NCBI GenBank assembly: GCA_019240015.1
Contig: JAFAZB010000169.1
Location: 1 to 18,286 of the forward strand
Length of the DNA: 18,286 nt
Direction of reading: 5' to 3'
From: Solirubrobacterales bacterium
GTDB taxonomy: Bacteria > Actinomycetota > Thermoleophilia > Solirubrobacterales > Solirubrobacteraceae
The notes under the pieces were generated by a model that was not told where the DNA came from, did not search any database, and was given only the letters and a program-made list of their open reading frames with translations. Of the stretch, positions 1 to 7,865 are shown piece by piece. How positions within the stretch are numbered: position 1 is the first letter of the stretch; every line of letters starts with the position of its first letter. Both the position numbers and the translations under genes were made by a program.

Positions 1-758
1 ACGACCAGCGCCAGGCAGCGCCGGTCAAACCGCTCCCACACCGCCAGCCCGACGACGATCACCAGCAGCGTCAGGCCCTGCCACGGATGAAGCCACGCCG
101 ACAGCAGCCCGCATACGCCCGCCCAGCCCGCGTACCAGCGGGCGCTCCGGCCCGGGGCGCGGCGCGCCGGCTCGAGCGCGCGTTCGATCAGCAGCAGGAA
201 CACCGGCACGAGCGCAATCGCGAGCGCGGGGACCGTCCCCCACGCGTACGCACCCGCGAACGCCTCGAGGCCCACCACCTCGGTCCCGAAGCGCAACACG
301 GGGCCCCCGTGCAGCCAGTCCGCCAACGGGGTCGCCGGGGTCAGGAAGAACAGCGCGATCAGGAGCGCCGCCACGACCGCCTTGGGGTCTGTGGCGAGCA
401 GGCGACGCGCGTACAGCGAGAAGCCCGCGAACACCGCCGCCATCGAGATCGGCACCCAGATCAACAACGAGAGCTGGATGCTGGCGCCGAGCCGCCAGAG
501 GAGCCCCGACAGCGCGAACCCGGGATCCAGCAGCAGGTGCTGCGAGGGAGCGACGTCGAAGCGGTTGGAGATCAGCAGGTGCTCCCCCGAGTCGCGGATG
601 AACGCCATGTACTGCATGAGGTCGGCCAGGTCGAGGCCATATCCGCCGTTGAACACGCCGCGATGCCCGAGCAGCGTGAACAGCGGCACCAGCGTCCACA
701 CCGAGAACATCACCAGCACCAGCAGCTCCGGCGAGGAGCGCAAACGCCGCGGGGCCAC
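1..758 (-). CDS. Multi-pass membrane protein, probably polysaccharide-related (3' end outside window)
   Basis: This reading frame is open from a GTG at 758 to the window edge, giving 252 codons without the C-terminus. The protein is strongly hydrophobic. Likely membrane segments lie at about residues 11-31, 95-113, 126-140, 172-191 and 228-240. Between the first two segments is a long, probably extracytoplasmic loop containing DLADLMQY (about 43-50) and SGEHLL (57-62), and HPWQG occurs at 224-228. An acidic loop after the first membrane helix is typical of GT-C type lipid-linked sugar transferases and related integral membrane proteins of polysaccharide clusters, but I do not recognise the exact family. 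The start was chosen because a TATCGT hexamer lies six bases upstream. The gene is divergent from the GT4 gene at 779, with only 20 bases between the two start codons. Being a gene is well supported by the membrane-protein composition; the function is a guess. Confidence 0.7.
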   Translation of the reverse strand, partial: MAPRRLRSSPELLVLVMFSVWTLVPLFTLLGHRGVFNGGYGLDLADLMQYMAFIRDSGEHLLISNRFDVAPSQHLLLDPGFALSGLLWRLGASIQLSLLIWVPISMAAVFAGFSLYARRLLATDPKAVVAALLIALFFLTPATPLADWLHGGPVLRFGTEVVGLEAFAGAYAWGTVPALAIALVPVFLLLIERALEPARRAPGRSARWYAGWAGVCGLLSAWLHPWQGLTLLVIVVGLAVWERFDRRCLALV

Positions 759-764
759 CCGGCC

Positions 765-770
765 ACGATA
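765..770 (-). promoter_or_regulatory. -10-like hexamer TATCGT for the 758 gene
   Basis: TATCGT on the minus strand ends six bases before the GTG at 758. This spacing would place the transcription start at or next to the start codon, giving a leaderless mRNA. It overlaps the plus-strand hexamer at 767-772. No -35 box or Shine-Dalgarno site was identified. Confidence 0.45.
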
Positions 771-772
771 AT
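767..772 (+). promoter_or_regulatory. -10-like hexamer GATAAT for the 779 gene
   Basis: GATAAT matches the TATAAT consensus at five of six positions and ends six bases before the GTG at 779, as in leaderless promoters. It shares four base pairs with the opposing hexamer at 765-770, so the two promoters probably cannot be occupied at the same time. Confidence 0.45.
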
Positions 773-778
773 GCAGCT

Positions 779-1897
779 GTGGGCGAGCCAGCTTCCGACC
801 GGCCGCTGCACGTCGCGCTGCTCAGCCCCTGTTTTTGGCCGGAGGTCAGGCGGGGTTCGGAGCGCTTCACGCGCGAGCTCGCCGATGGACTGATCGCGCG
901 CGGGCACCGCCCGTCGCTGATCACCAGTCACCCGGGGCGCCCCGCGCGGAGCGTCGAGAACGGGCTGCCCGTGCTACGTCTCCCGCGTCCCCCGCAGCGA
1001 CGGTTGCTGCGCCGCCGCTACGAGCCGTATCTGACGCACGTGCCGCTCAGCTATCTCGCGCTGCGGGCGGGCAGCTACGACCTGGCGCACGCGGTCTACC
1101 CGGCCGACGCGCTCGCGGCGGTGCGCTGGAAGCGGCGCACCGAGCGGCCCGTGGTCCTGTCCTACATGGGGATCCCCGACCGGCGCGGGCTGACCGAGTA
1201 CCGCTCCCGGCTGTCGGTGATGCTGCGCTGCACGCGCGGCTGCGACGCCGTCATCGCGCTCAGCGCTCACGCCGCCGAGGCGTTCAGGAGATGGCTTGGC
1301 TACGAGGCGCGAGTGATCCCGCCCGGCGTGAACCTGAGCGCGTTCGGTCCCTCGACACGCGCGGCGCAGCCGACGATCGTGTGCACTGCCGCCGCCGATG
1401 TCCCGCGCAAGCACGTCGGCCTGCTGGTGCAGGCGTTCGGCCAACTCCGCCGCCAGCGCCCTGACGCGCGCCTGATCCTCTCCCGACCGCCCGCGCTCGA
1501 GGCCGCGGCGCGCGCGGGGGTCGAAGTGCTGGCGCCGGGGCTCGAGTGGCGCGACCTCGACCGGCGCGAGGCGCTCGCACGCGCGTACGGCGAGGCCTGG
1601 GTAGCGGTGCTGCCATCGGTCGACGAGGCGTTCGGGCTGGTGCTCGTCGAGGCACTCGCGTGCGGGACGCCGGTCGTCGGGTACGCGCACAGCGCGATCC
1701 CGGAGCTGATCGACGGCCCCGCCGTCGGGCGCATGTTCGAGCGGCTGGAAACCGAATCGCTGGCCCGCGCTTTACTGGAGACGCTCGAGTCCCCGCCCGA
1801 CCAGCTGACGGCCGCGCGCTGCCGGGCGCGCGCGGAGCAGTTCTCGACCGAGCGATGCGTGGAGCGGTATCTGGACCTGTACAACGAGCTGCTATGA
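779..1897 (+). CDS. GT4-family glycosyltransferase
   Basis: The 372-residue protein has the two-domain layout of GT-B retaining glycosyltransferases of family GT4, which move a sugar from a nucleotide donor to a lipid-linked or glycan acceptor on the cytoplasmic face of the membrane. The N-terminal part carries the loop and helix WPEVRRGSERFTRELADGL (20-38), corresponding to the glycine-rich acceptor site. The C-terminal part carries the EX7E donor-site motif, E283 to E291, in EAFGLVLVEALACGTP. No membrane segment or signal peptide is evident. The GTG start is preferred because of the -10-like hexamer six bases upstream. The stop overlaps the stop of the convergent gene at 1892 by six bases. 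Sugar specificity cannot be read from sequence; the family call is secure. Confidence 0.9.
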   Translation: MGEPASDRPLHVALLSPCFWPEVRRGSERFTRELADGLIARGHRPSLITSHPGRPARSVENGLPVLRLPRPPQRRLLRRRYEPYLTHVPLSYLALRAGSYDLAHAVYPADALAAVRWKRRTERPVVLSYMGIPDRRGLTEYRSRLSVMLRCTRGCDAVIALSAHAAEAFRRWLGYEARVIPPGVNLSAFGPSTRAAQPTIVCTAAADVPRKHVGLLVQAFGQLRRQRPDARLILSRPPALEAAARAGVEVLAPGLEWRDLDRREALARAYGEAWVAVLPSVDEAFGLVLVEALACGTPVVGYAHSAIPELIDGPAVGRMFERLETESLARALLETLESPPDQLTAARCRARAEQFSTERCVERYLDLYNELL

Positions 1898-3970
1898 GCC
1901 CGCCGCCGGCGCCGTGTACAGCGCGAGTCGCGCGCTGGCGGTGATCAGCCGGTAGCCGGCCGCGCGCGCCCAGACGTCGGTGTGCGCCGGATCCTGGAGG
2001 CCGATCACCAGCAGGTCGTAGCGGCCGCGGCGCAGCTCCGATCGGAACGAGCTCTCGCTGGCCGGCAGATGCAAGCTGTGCGCGACCGGATCGCCGACGT
2101 AAGCCACCTGGTTGCCGAGCCGTGGACCGAACGCCGGGAGCGTCGGCGAGAGGCCTTGGTCGCTCCACGCGCCCGCGATCCCGATCCGATGGTGGCTCGG
2201 CGCCTGGCGTTCGATGAATGCGAAGCTCGGGTCATAGCGGGCGTAGCCGTGGCGATCGAAGGAGCGCTGATCGAGTCTCCCGAGCGTGACCAGCACAACC
2301 GCGGCGAGCGCGCCGCCGGCCAGGGCTCCTCCCCGGGTGAGCCGCCTCCCGCCCGTCCGGCTGGGGCCCAGCCAGAGCAACGCGCCCGAGCCGGCGAGCA
2401 CGGCCGCGACCGCGGCGACCGTCTGGGCGCTGGTCCCACCCACCAGGTGGATCCCGTCGAGCGCGCCGGCCAGCCCGGCCAGCTCCAGCAGGGGCCCCGC
2501 CCTGCCGAGCGCCCGTACCGCCCGGGCCGACAACGCCGCGGCCACCAGAATCGCCGGCATCAGCCAGCGGATGTTGACGAACGTCTGCACCGGCATGTTC
2601 TTGGGGCCGTACGCCGAGCCGGGGGTGATCGTGTACTCCGCGCACAGCCCCACCACGAGGACCGACAGCGCGAGCACCAGCGCCGGGGCGACCCTCCCGG
2701 CCGTGCGGGCCCGCAGCTGCCGGATCGCGACCCCGGCGGCGATCAGCAGTCCCATCACGAGCACGATCCCGGTGAACCCCACCCGCGCCTTGAAGCCGGG
2801 GTAGATGTAGGTGCGCAGCACGCCGGGGTGGCCGAGGTAGTCCGCGACCGTGTAGCCGTAGGTGTCGATCACATCTCGATGTGAGCCCGCGAACAGGTGC
2901 AGCCCCAGGACCGAGACGGATTGGGGGTAGATCGGGTTGCCCGACTCGACCAGGTTGCGGACCAACCAGAAGCCCCCGCCCACCAGCACCATCCCGACCA
3001 GCGTCAGGCCCTCGCGCAGGACCCGTGACGGCCCCCGGCACGCGATCAGCGATGCCGCCACCCATACCACGACGACGACCACCACCGAGGTCGTCCCGTA
3101 CCACTTGGTGCCAAACGAGAGCCCGAACGCGAGCCCCGACAGCACCAGCTCACAGGCGCGTCCGCTGCGCACCTGGCGCAGCGCAAACACCAGCCCGATC
3201 GCAAACGTGGCCAGCGCGACCGCGTCGGGCAGTCCGTCGAGCGCGAGCAACGACAGCGCGGGGACGGTCAGCACCGCTGCCGCGAGCGTCGCCGCCGCCG
3301 CCCGCGTCGCCCGCAGCTCGAGGGCCAGCGCGTAGGCCCCGACCCCCGTAAAGAGCAGGTACGGCAGCGCCACCAGGCGGACGAACGCGAGGCTCCGCCA
3401 CGGCAGCACGGCGGCCAGCAGCAGGAAGTCGCCGTTGTTGGGGTACTGCGCGGTGTCGAAGCCCGGCAGGAACTGATCGACGCGCCACACGCTGGCGGTC
3501 TGGATGAACCGGGCCACACCCGGCAGGTGAAAGCCGAGCATGTCGATGTCCGTGATCGGCTCGGTCAGCAGCCCCCGCAGGCGGGCCAGCGTGAACACGG
3601 CCACGATTCCGACCGCCGCCGCGGCGATCAGCGCCGACCAGCGGCTGCCGGAGACGAGCTCGGGGTCTTGCTCCACGGCCGCCTCCGAGTGCTCCACCCC
3701 CTCCGCGCGCGACGGTCGCAGCAGCGCCGCGCCGCCGAGCGCCAGCAGGCTCGCAAGCAGCGCGGTGGGCCGTGAGAGCACGGCCAGCGCGGCCGGCGCG
3801 AGGTGCGCGAACACGATCGCCGCGGTCGCCACCACCATCAACGCCAGCGAGCGCTGTAGCGGTGGCAGGTAGCGGTAGCGCTTGCGGACCACCAGCCAGG
3901 CAGCGATGAGCGAAGCGCCGAGCGTTGCAACGAAGAACAACGCCCCCGTCAGGTACTCGCCCAGCGGCAT
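1892..3970 (-). CDS. GT-C type integral membrane glycosyltransferase (ArnT/PMT-like)
   Basis: The 692-residue protein has many hydrophobic segments from residue 8 onward and a soluble C-terminal tail of about 120 residues. The first large extracytoplasmic loop contains TDIDMLGFHLP (140-150), with D141 and D143 in the position of the acidic motif of GT-C enzymes such as ArnT and protein O-mannosyltransferases. It is followed by QYPNNGDFLL (175-184), also typical of this fold. Such enzymes transfer sugars from polyprenyl-phosphate donors on the outer face of the cytoplasmic membrane. The polyprenyl-phosphate glycosyltransferase encoded divergently at 4037 is a natural source of such a donor. 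The ATG at 3970 is the first plausible start and has a -10-like hexamer ten bases upstream. The acceptor is unknown. Confidence 0.85.
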   Translation of the reverse strand: MPLGEYLTGALFFVATLGASLIAAWLVVRKRYRYLPPLQRSLALMVVATAAIVFAHLAPAALAVLSRPTALLASLLALGGAALLRPSRAEGVEHSEAAVEQDPELVSGSRWSALIAAAAVGIVAVFTLARLRGLLTEPITDIDMLGFHLPGVARFIQTASVWRVDQFLPGFDTAQYPNNGDFLLLAAVLPWRSLAFVRLVALPYLLFTGVGAYALALELRATRAAAATLAAAVLTVPALSLLALDGLPDAVALATFAIGLVFALRQVRSGRACELVLSGLAFGLSFGTKWYGTTSVVVVVVVWVAASLIACRGPSRVLREGLTLVGMVLVGGGFWLVRNLVESGNPIYPQSVSVLGLHLFAGSHRDVIDTYGYTVADYLGHPGVLRTYIYPGFKARVGFTGIVLVMGLLIAAGVAIRQLRARTAGRVAPALVLALSVLVVGLCAEYTITPGSAYGPKNMPVQTFVNIRWLMPAILVAAALSARAVRALGRAGPLLELAGLAGALDGIHLVGGTSAQTVAAVAAVLAGSGALLWLGPSRTGGRRLTRGGALAGGALAAVVLVTLGRLDQRSFDRHGYARYDPSFAFIERQAPSHHRIGIAGAWSDQGLSPTLPAFGPRLGNQVAYVGDPVAHSLHLPASESSFRSELRRGRYDLLVIGLQDPAHTDVWARAAGYRLITASARLALYTAPAAGS

Positions 3971-3980
3971 CGAGCGCGCG

Positions 3981-3986
3981 ACGATA
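3981..3986 (-). promoter_or_regulatory. -10-like hexamer TATCGT for the 3970 gene
   Basis: TATCGT on the minus strand ends ten bases before the ATG at 3970. This would give a leader of only about three bases. The same hexamer sequence serves the gene at 758. Confidence 0.4.
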
Positions 3987-4022
3987 GCCGATCGGACTGC
4001 TCCCGGCCCCGGGTGGGGTTGG

Positions 4023-4028
4023 TACGCT
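4023..4028 (+). promoter_or_regulatory. -10-like hexamer TACGCT for the 4037 gene
   Basis: TACGCT ends eight bases before the GTG at 4037, consistent with a leaderless or nearly leaderless transcript. It lies inside the extra N-terminal codons that a start at 4013 would require, which argues for the start at 4037. Confidence 0.4.
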
Positions 4029-4036
4029 CGCCGCCG

Positions 4037-5101
4037 GTGAGCCGATCACCTGCCGTCAACGGCCAGCCGCCGGGCCGCGGCACCCTCGAGATCAGCGTCG
4101 TGGTGCCGGTATACGGCTGCCGGGAGTGCCTGCGCGAGCTTCATCGGAGGCTCTGCGCAGCACTGGGGACGCTGACCGACGAGTTCGAGCTGTTGCTGGT
4201 GGACGACGGCAGCCCCGACGATGCGTGGCCCACGATCCGGGGGCTCGCCGAGCTCGACCCCCGCGTCCAGGGCCTGCGGCTGAGCCGCAACTTCGGCCAG
4301 CACGCGGCGATCACCGCGGGACTCGCCGCCAGCCGAGGGCGCTGGGTGGTGGTGATGGATTGCGACCTACAGGATCCGCCGGAGGAGATTCCCCGCCTCT
4401 ATGCAAAGGCGCTGGAGGGTTTCGACGTTGTCCTGTGCCGCCGGGAGGAGCGGGTCGAGTCGCTGCCACGGCGGTTTGCCGCGGGCGCCTACTTCCGCTT
4501 TCACAACATGCTCGCCCGCGGCAACCTGCACACCAACTACAGCAATCTGAGCTTGATCTCGCGCACGGTGGTCGACTCGTTCCTGGCGCTGCGCGACCAG
4601 GATCGCCACTACCTGCTGATCCTCCACTGGCTCGGGTTCCGCCGCGCGGAGCTCGATCTCAAGCAGGCCAGCAGGCCGTTAGGCAAGAGCTCCTACAGTC
4701 TGCGGGCGCTGATCAAGGTGGCCGTCGACGGGCTGTTCTTCCAGTCGACGGTGCTGCTGCGCTGGGTGATCTACCTGGGCTTCCTGCTCGCGCTGCTGGG
4801 GGCCTCGCTGGCGGGCTACGCGCTGCTCTCGTGGCTGACCGGCAATCACCTCCCCAGCTGGACGGCGCTGCCGATGTTCGGCCTGTTCCTGGCCGCGTTC
4901 ATCATCATCAGCGGCGGCGTGACCGGGTTGTACGTCGGCAAGATCTTCGACCAGGTCAAGGGCCGGCCGCTGTTCGTGGTCGCCGAGCTCGCCGGGGGCG
5001 AGCTCGAGGCGACCGCCGAGCGGGCCGTCGCGGCGGGCGATCCGTCGCTCACCGCGGCGCAGCCAAGACCAGCAGCAGATCGCCCCGCCGACTCGAGTTG
5101 A
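4037..5101 (+). CDS. GtrB/DPM1-like polyprenyl-phosphate glycosyltransferase (GT2)
   Basis: The protein has 354 residues from the GTG at 4037; an in-frame GTG at 4013 would add eight. It starts with a GT-A fold: ISVVVPVYG, then LVDDGSPDD, then the metal-binding MDCDLQDPPEEIPRLY. Two hydrophobic hairpin helices follow (roughly residues 235-262 and 270-292), then a cytoplasmic GRPLFVV stretch. This order matches GtrB, ArnC and dolichol-phosphate mannose synthase relatives, which load a sugar from a nucleotide onto polyprenyl phosphate. The product would feed GT-C enzymes such as the one encoded divergently at 1892-3970. The tail after the last helix is alanine-rich and probably disordered. The last 53 bases overlap the 3' end of the convergent methyltransferase gene. 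Family call is secure; sugar unknown. Confidence 0.9.
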   Translation: MSRSPAVNGQPPGRGTLEISVVVPVYGCRECLRELHRRLCAALGTLTDEFELLLVDDGSPDDAWPTIRGLAELDPRVQGLRLSRNFGQHAAITAGLAASRGRWVVVMDCDLQDPPEEIPRLYAKALEGFDVVLCRREERVESLPRRFAAGAYFRFHNMLARGNLHTNYSNLSLISRTVVDSFLALRDQDRHYLLILHWLGFRRAELDLKQASRPLGKSSYSLRALIKVAVDGLFFQSTVLLRWVIYLGFLLALLGASLAGYALLSWLTGNHLPSWTALPMFGLFLAAFIIISGGVTGLYVGKIFDQVKGRPLFVVAELAGGELEATAERAVAAGDPSLTAAQPRPAADRPADSS

Positions 5102-5753
5102 GGAAGTAGATCGCGTACAGCAGCCGTGCCAGCAGCCGCGCGCCGGCGGACAGCTCGTGGCTGGCGGCGATCCGGTTTTGCAGCGTGCGGGCGAGCGGGC
5201 TGTAGAACGGAAACCCCCAGCAGACCGTCTGAAGCAGCTCGAATCCGGCGTCCGTGAGCTTGGCCTGCAGCTCGCCGGGCGCGTAGTTGCGCACATGGCC
5301 GACCTGCTCCTCCCACGGCCGGTAGCGCTCGAAGCGGCCGCCGATCGTCGCGATCAGCAGGTACTTCGAGCACATCGCCCGCATGTTCGCGAGCGCCGCC
5401 CGATCGTCGGGCACGTGCTCGAGCACGAGCGCGCAGCAGACCAGGTCGAACGCCTGGTCGAGGCGCTCGGTGGCGATGTTCAGCAGCTCGAACTCCCCGA
5501 CCCAGCGCGCGGCGACGTGGCGCACCGCCAGCTCGGACGCATCGACCCCCGCGAGGCGGCTGATCCGTCGACGCGCCGTCAGCACGGGGAGGTTGTGGCC
5601 GAAGCCCACCCCGACCTCGAGCACGCTCGCGTACTCGAGCTCGCCCAGCATTCGCGCCAGCAGGCGGGCCAGATGACGGTGGGCCGGCCCCACCTCCTGC
5701 AGATCGCCGTACACATCCTCCCAGAGCCGGTCGTAGCCCGAGGCGCTGGTCAT
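5049..5753 (-). CDS. Class I SAM-dependent methyltransferase
   Basis: The 234-residue protein carries the SAM-binding glycine motif EVGVGFG (46-52), followed by an acidic residue at the end of the second strand (D71 in GVDAS) and LVCCALVLEHVPDD, the usual motif IV region of the Methyltransf_11 type. It lacks a signal peptide. Its ATG at 5753 overlaps the TGA of the ATP-grasp gene (shared ATGA), so the two are probably translationally coupled. The context suggests methylation of a sugar, an acyl group or a product of the ligase, but the substrate cannot be read. Its C-terminal codons overlap those of the convergent glycosyltransferase gene by 53 bases. Confidence 0.85.
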   Translation of the reverse strand: MTSASGYDRLWEDVYGDLQEVGPAHRHLARLLARMLGELEYASVLEVGVGFGHNLPVLTARRRISRLAGVDASELAVRHVAARWVGEFELLNIATERLDQAFDLVCCALVLEHVPDDRAALANMRAMCSKYLLIATIGGRFERYRPWEEQVGHVRNYAPGELQAKLTDAGFELLQTVCWGFPFYSPLARTLQNRIAASHELSAGARLLARLLYAIYFLNSSRRGDLLLVLAAPR

Positions 5754-6856
5754 CCTCCGGCGGCCCAGTCTTCGGTCTCGACGCGGTGCGCCCCCGGGCC
5801 ATCGAGCCGGCCCGAGTCGGCCATCTGCTTGACCGCTTCGGGGCGCAGGTAGATCTCGTTCCAGTAGCGGACGGCGACGCGCCGCTCCGAGCTCGCCAAC
5901 CTCGGCACCGGTTCGCCGAGCACGAAATGGCGCAGCGACGCCTCCACCTCGTTGAAACCCAGCCGCGCACGCAACGCGGTCGTTCCGGAGAAGCGCGGGT
6001 TGATCTCGAACGGCACCGGGCGGCCATCGCGGATCCGCAGCTGCACGTTGCAGGGGCCGAGCGGTGCCAGCGCGGTGGCGATCGCCCCGGCGACCTCAGC
6101 CACATCGGGAAACTCGCCGGGCTCGGCTCGGACGGTGGTGCCGGCCTGCAGCGAACGGCGAAGCACGATCGATCCGTGCAGCGCGCCGGCGCGGTCGCAG
6201 AAGCAGCCGGCGGTGTACTCGTGGAGCGGATCGCCGAGATACTCCTGCACCAGCAGGTCCTCGGCGGACACTGGAGCTCCGATCACCGCCCGCAGCGACA
6301 GGTCCTCCGCCGCGAGCACCCGCTCCAGGTCGTGCTCGTCGTGGAGCGTCAGGATCCCGTCGCCGCTCTTGCCGAAACGCGGCTTTGCCACCAGCGGGAA
6401 GCCGCAGCGCTCCAAGAGCGCGTCGACGGCGGCTACGTCGGCGAGCGGGGCGTAGCCGGGGACCGGGAGTCCCGCGTGCTCGAGCCATCGGCAGGTGCGC
6501 AGCTTGTCGCGTCCGGTCGCGAGCGCCTCCGGCGAGCTGACGATGCAGACCGCGCCGGTGCGCTCCCTGACCGCTTGCGCCTGCGGCGCGAGCACCTCGA
6601 GCACGATCTCGCTGCCCGACAGCACCGCGTCGATCTGCTCGCGCTGGCAGACCTCGAGCAACCAGGGAATGAACCCGGACTCGCGGGCCAGCGGCGAGAT
6701 GTAGGCGCGGTCGGCCACGTACAGCCCGGCGGAATCGGGGCTGATGCAGGCGGCGATCACCCGCGTCGGCACGCTCGCCAGCGCCAGCGCTTTCTGGATG
6801 CTCTGGCTGACGTTACCCCCGACCCCGAGCACGAGCGCATTCAGCGGCCGGGTCAC
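5750..6856 (-). CDS. ATP-grasp ligase (carbamoyl-phosphate-synthase-like)
   Basis: The 368-residue protein starts with a nucleotide-binding-like segment (NALVLGVGGNVSQSI, 6-20). It continues with an ATP-grasp domain that has the ATP-binding lysine in PLVAKPRFGKSGDG (154-167) and the metal-binding FEINPRFSGTT (283-293). ATP-grasp enzymes join a carboxylate, activated as acyl phosphate, to an amine or thiol. Stand-alone members of this type are common in polysaccharide clusters, where some attach amino acids to sugars; that role here is inference. The GTG start at 6856 follows the stop of the upstream glycosyltransferase by nine bases, and a TAGAGT hexamer made partly of that stop codon lies six bases before it. 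It overlaps the methyltransferase start downstream by four bases. Confidence 0.85.
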   Translation of the reverse strand: MTRPLNALVLGVGGNVSQSIQKALALASVPTRVIAACISPDSAGLYVADRAYISPLARESGFIPWLLEVCQREQIDAVLSGSEIVLEVLAPQAQAVRERTGAVCIVSSPEALATGRDKLRTCRWLEHAGLPVPGYAPLADVAAVDALLERCGFPLVAKPRFGKSGDGILTLHDEHDLERVLAAEDLSLRAVIGAPVSAEDLLVQEYLGDPLHEYTAGCFCDRAGALHGSIVLRRSLQAGTTVRAEPGEFPDVAEVAGAIATALAPLGPCNVQLRIRDGRPVPFEINPRFSGTTALRARLGFNEVEASLRHFVLGEPVPRLASSERRVAVRYWNEIYLRPEAVKQMADSGRLDGPGAHRVETEDWAAGG

Positions 6857-6862
6857 GTCGTC

Positions 6863-6868
6863 ACTCTA
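6863..6868 (-). promoter_or_regulatory. -10-like hexamer TAGAGT inside the operon
   Basis: TAGAGT on the minus strand begins with the TAG stop codon of the 6866-7816 gene and ends six bases before the GTG at 6856. It could allow separate leaderless transcription of the ATP-grasp and methyltransferase genes. Confidence 0.35.
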
Positions 6869-7816
6869 GATCACCAGCGAGCGCGCTCGCACGCTGCCGC
6901 TCGCCATCGCGCCGAGCCCCACCAGGTCGGCCAGGAGATCGGCGGCGGCCACCGCCCCGGCCCGCGGCCCGGCCGGCCGCGCCCGCTGGGAATGGGCGCG
7001 CAGCGGGCCGAGGTATGGGACCACGGCGACCAGCGGCAGCGGGGAGCGCGTCAGGAGCGCCGTCAGCCCGCCGAGGAGCGCGAGATCGAGCATGGCGCTG
7101 CGACGATCGAGGAACGCCCGGCGATAGAGGAACTCCCGCCGCAGCTCGGGCATCCGTCGCGCGATCGCAGGGAAGTAGGCCAGCCGCCGGCGTTCGGCGA
7201 CGTAACCGCGCCAATCGCGTTCGAACACCGCGTGGTGGGCGAGCGCGAGCTCGCTGAAGGCGGGCATTGCCCCGAGCTCCAGCGCGCGATAGCCGAACCA
7301 CACGTCTTCCGCGATCGGCTTGCCGACGCGGGGACGGATCCACTCTGCGAACCCCCCCACGCGAGTGAACAGCTCGCGCGCGACGAACAGGTTGGCGGCC
7401 TCCCACAGCCCGGCGAGTCCGCTGATCCACAAGCTGCGGTCGAACGGGCCGGGCCGCGCGAGCGGATCGGGCAGCACCCGCCCCTGGACCAGGTCCGCGG
7501 CGCCGAGCGCGTCGACGCCGGCCTGCAGCCATCCCGGCGTCGGAAATACGTCGGCATCGCAAAACGCCAGCAGCGGCGCGCTGGAGCGGGCGACCCCGAG
7601 ATTGCGGGCCGCCGCCGGTCCGCGCTGGGGCTGCTCGAGCACCCGCACCGGCCCCCGGGCGGCGCGCGCAACCGAAGCGGTGTCATCGGTCGAGCCGTCG
7701 TCGACGACCAGCACCTCGAACGCACCGTCCAGCCGCTGGCCCGCCAGCGCGCCGAGCGTGCGCCCGAGCGTGCGCTGCGCGTTGCGGGCGGGGACGATCA
7801 CGCTCGCTGTCAGCAT
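6866..7816 (-). CDS. Family 2 glycosyltransferase
   Basis: The 316-residue protein has a complete GT-A core: ASVIVPARN at the N-terminus, VVDDGSTDD (38-45), QRGPAAARN (65-71) and the metal-binding FCDAD (85-89). Near residues 115-122 is LVQGRVLPDP, a motif also seen in the glycosyltransferases at 9318 and 11184. The C-terminal part holds a hydrophobic stretch (about 245-270) that may anchor it to the membrane. It is first in a minus-strand unit with the ATP-grasp and methyltransferase genes and divergent from the flippase gene. The ATG at 7816 has a -10-like TACAGT seven bases upstream. Donor and acceptor are unknown. Confidence 0.9.
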   Translation of the reverse strand: MLTASVIVPARNAQRTLGRTLGALAGQRLDGAFEVLVVDDGSTDDTASVARAARGPVRVLEQPQRGPAAARNLGVARSSAPLLAFCDADVFPTPGWLQAGVDALGAADLVQGRVLPDPLARPGPFDRSLWISGLAGLWEAANLFVARELFTRVGGFAEWIRPRVGKPIAEDVWFGYRALELGAMPAFSELALAHHAVFERDWRGYVAERRRLAYFPAIARRMPELRREFLYRRAFLDRRSAMLDLALLGGLTALLTRSPLPLVAVVPYLGPLRAHSQRARPAGPRAGAVAAADLLADLVGLGAMASGSVRARSLVI

Positions 7817-7823
7817 CGCGCGA

Positions 7824-7829
7824 ACTGTA
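7824..7829 (-). promoter_or_regulatory. -10-like hexamer TACAGT for the 7816 gene
   Basis: TACAGT on the minus strand ends seven bases before the ATG at 7816, so the transcript would be essentially leaderless. Confidence 0.45.
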
Positions 7830-7850
7830 TGAGCGCCAAGGCGCCGCCGC

Positions 7851-7856
7851 TAGCAT
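7851..7856 (+). promoter_or_regulatory. -10-like hexamer TAGCAT for the flippase operon
   Basis: TAGCAT ends nine bases before the TTG at 7866. The nearby ATG (7855) and GTG (7858) run into a TGA within a few codons and cannot start the gene, which supports TTG as the start. Confidence 0.4.
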
Positions 7857-7865
7857 GGTGCGACC

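Noticed and set aside
25..924. A 299-codon minus-strand frame at the window start
   Set aside because: It is one frame off from the hydrophobic membrane-protein frame at 1-758, and its product is a low-complexity Ala/Arg/Gly sequence that also runs over the start of the GT4 gene.
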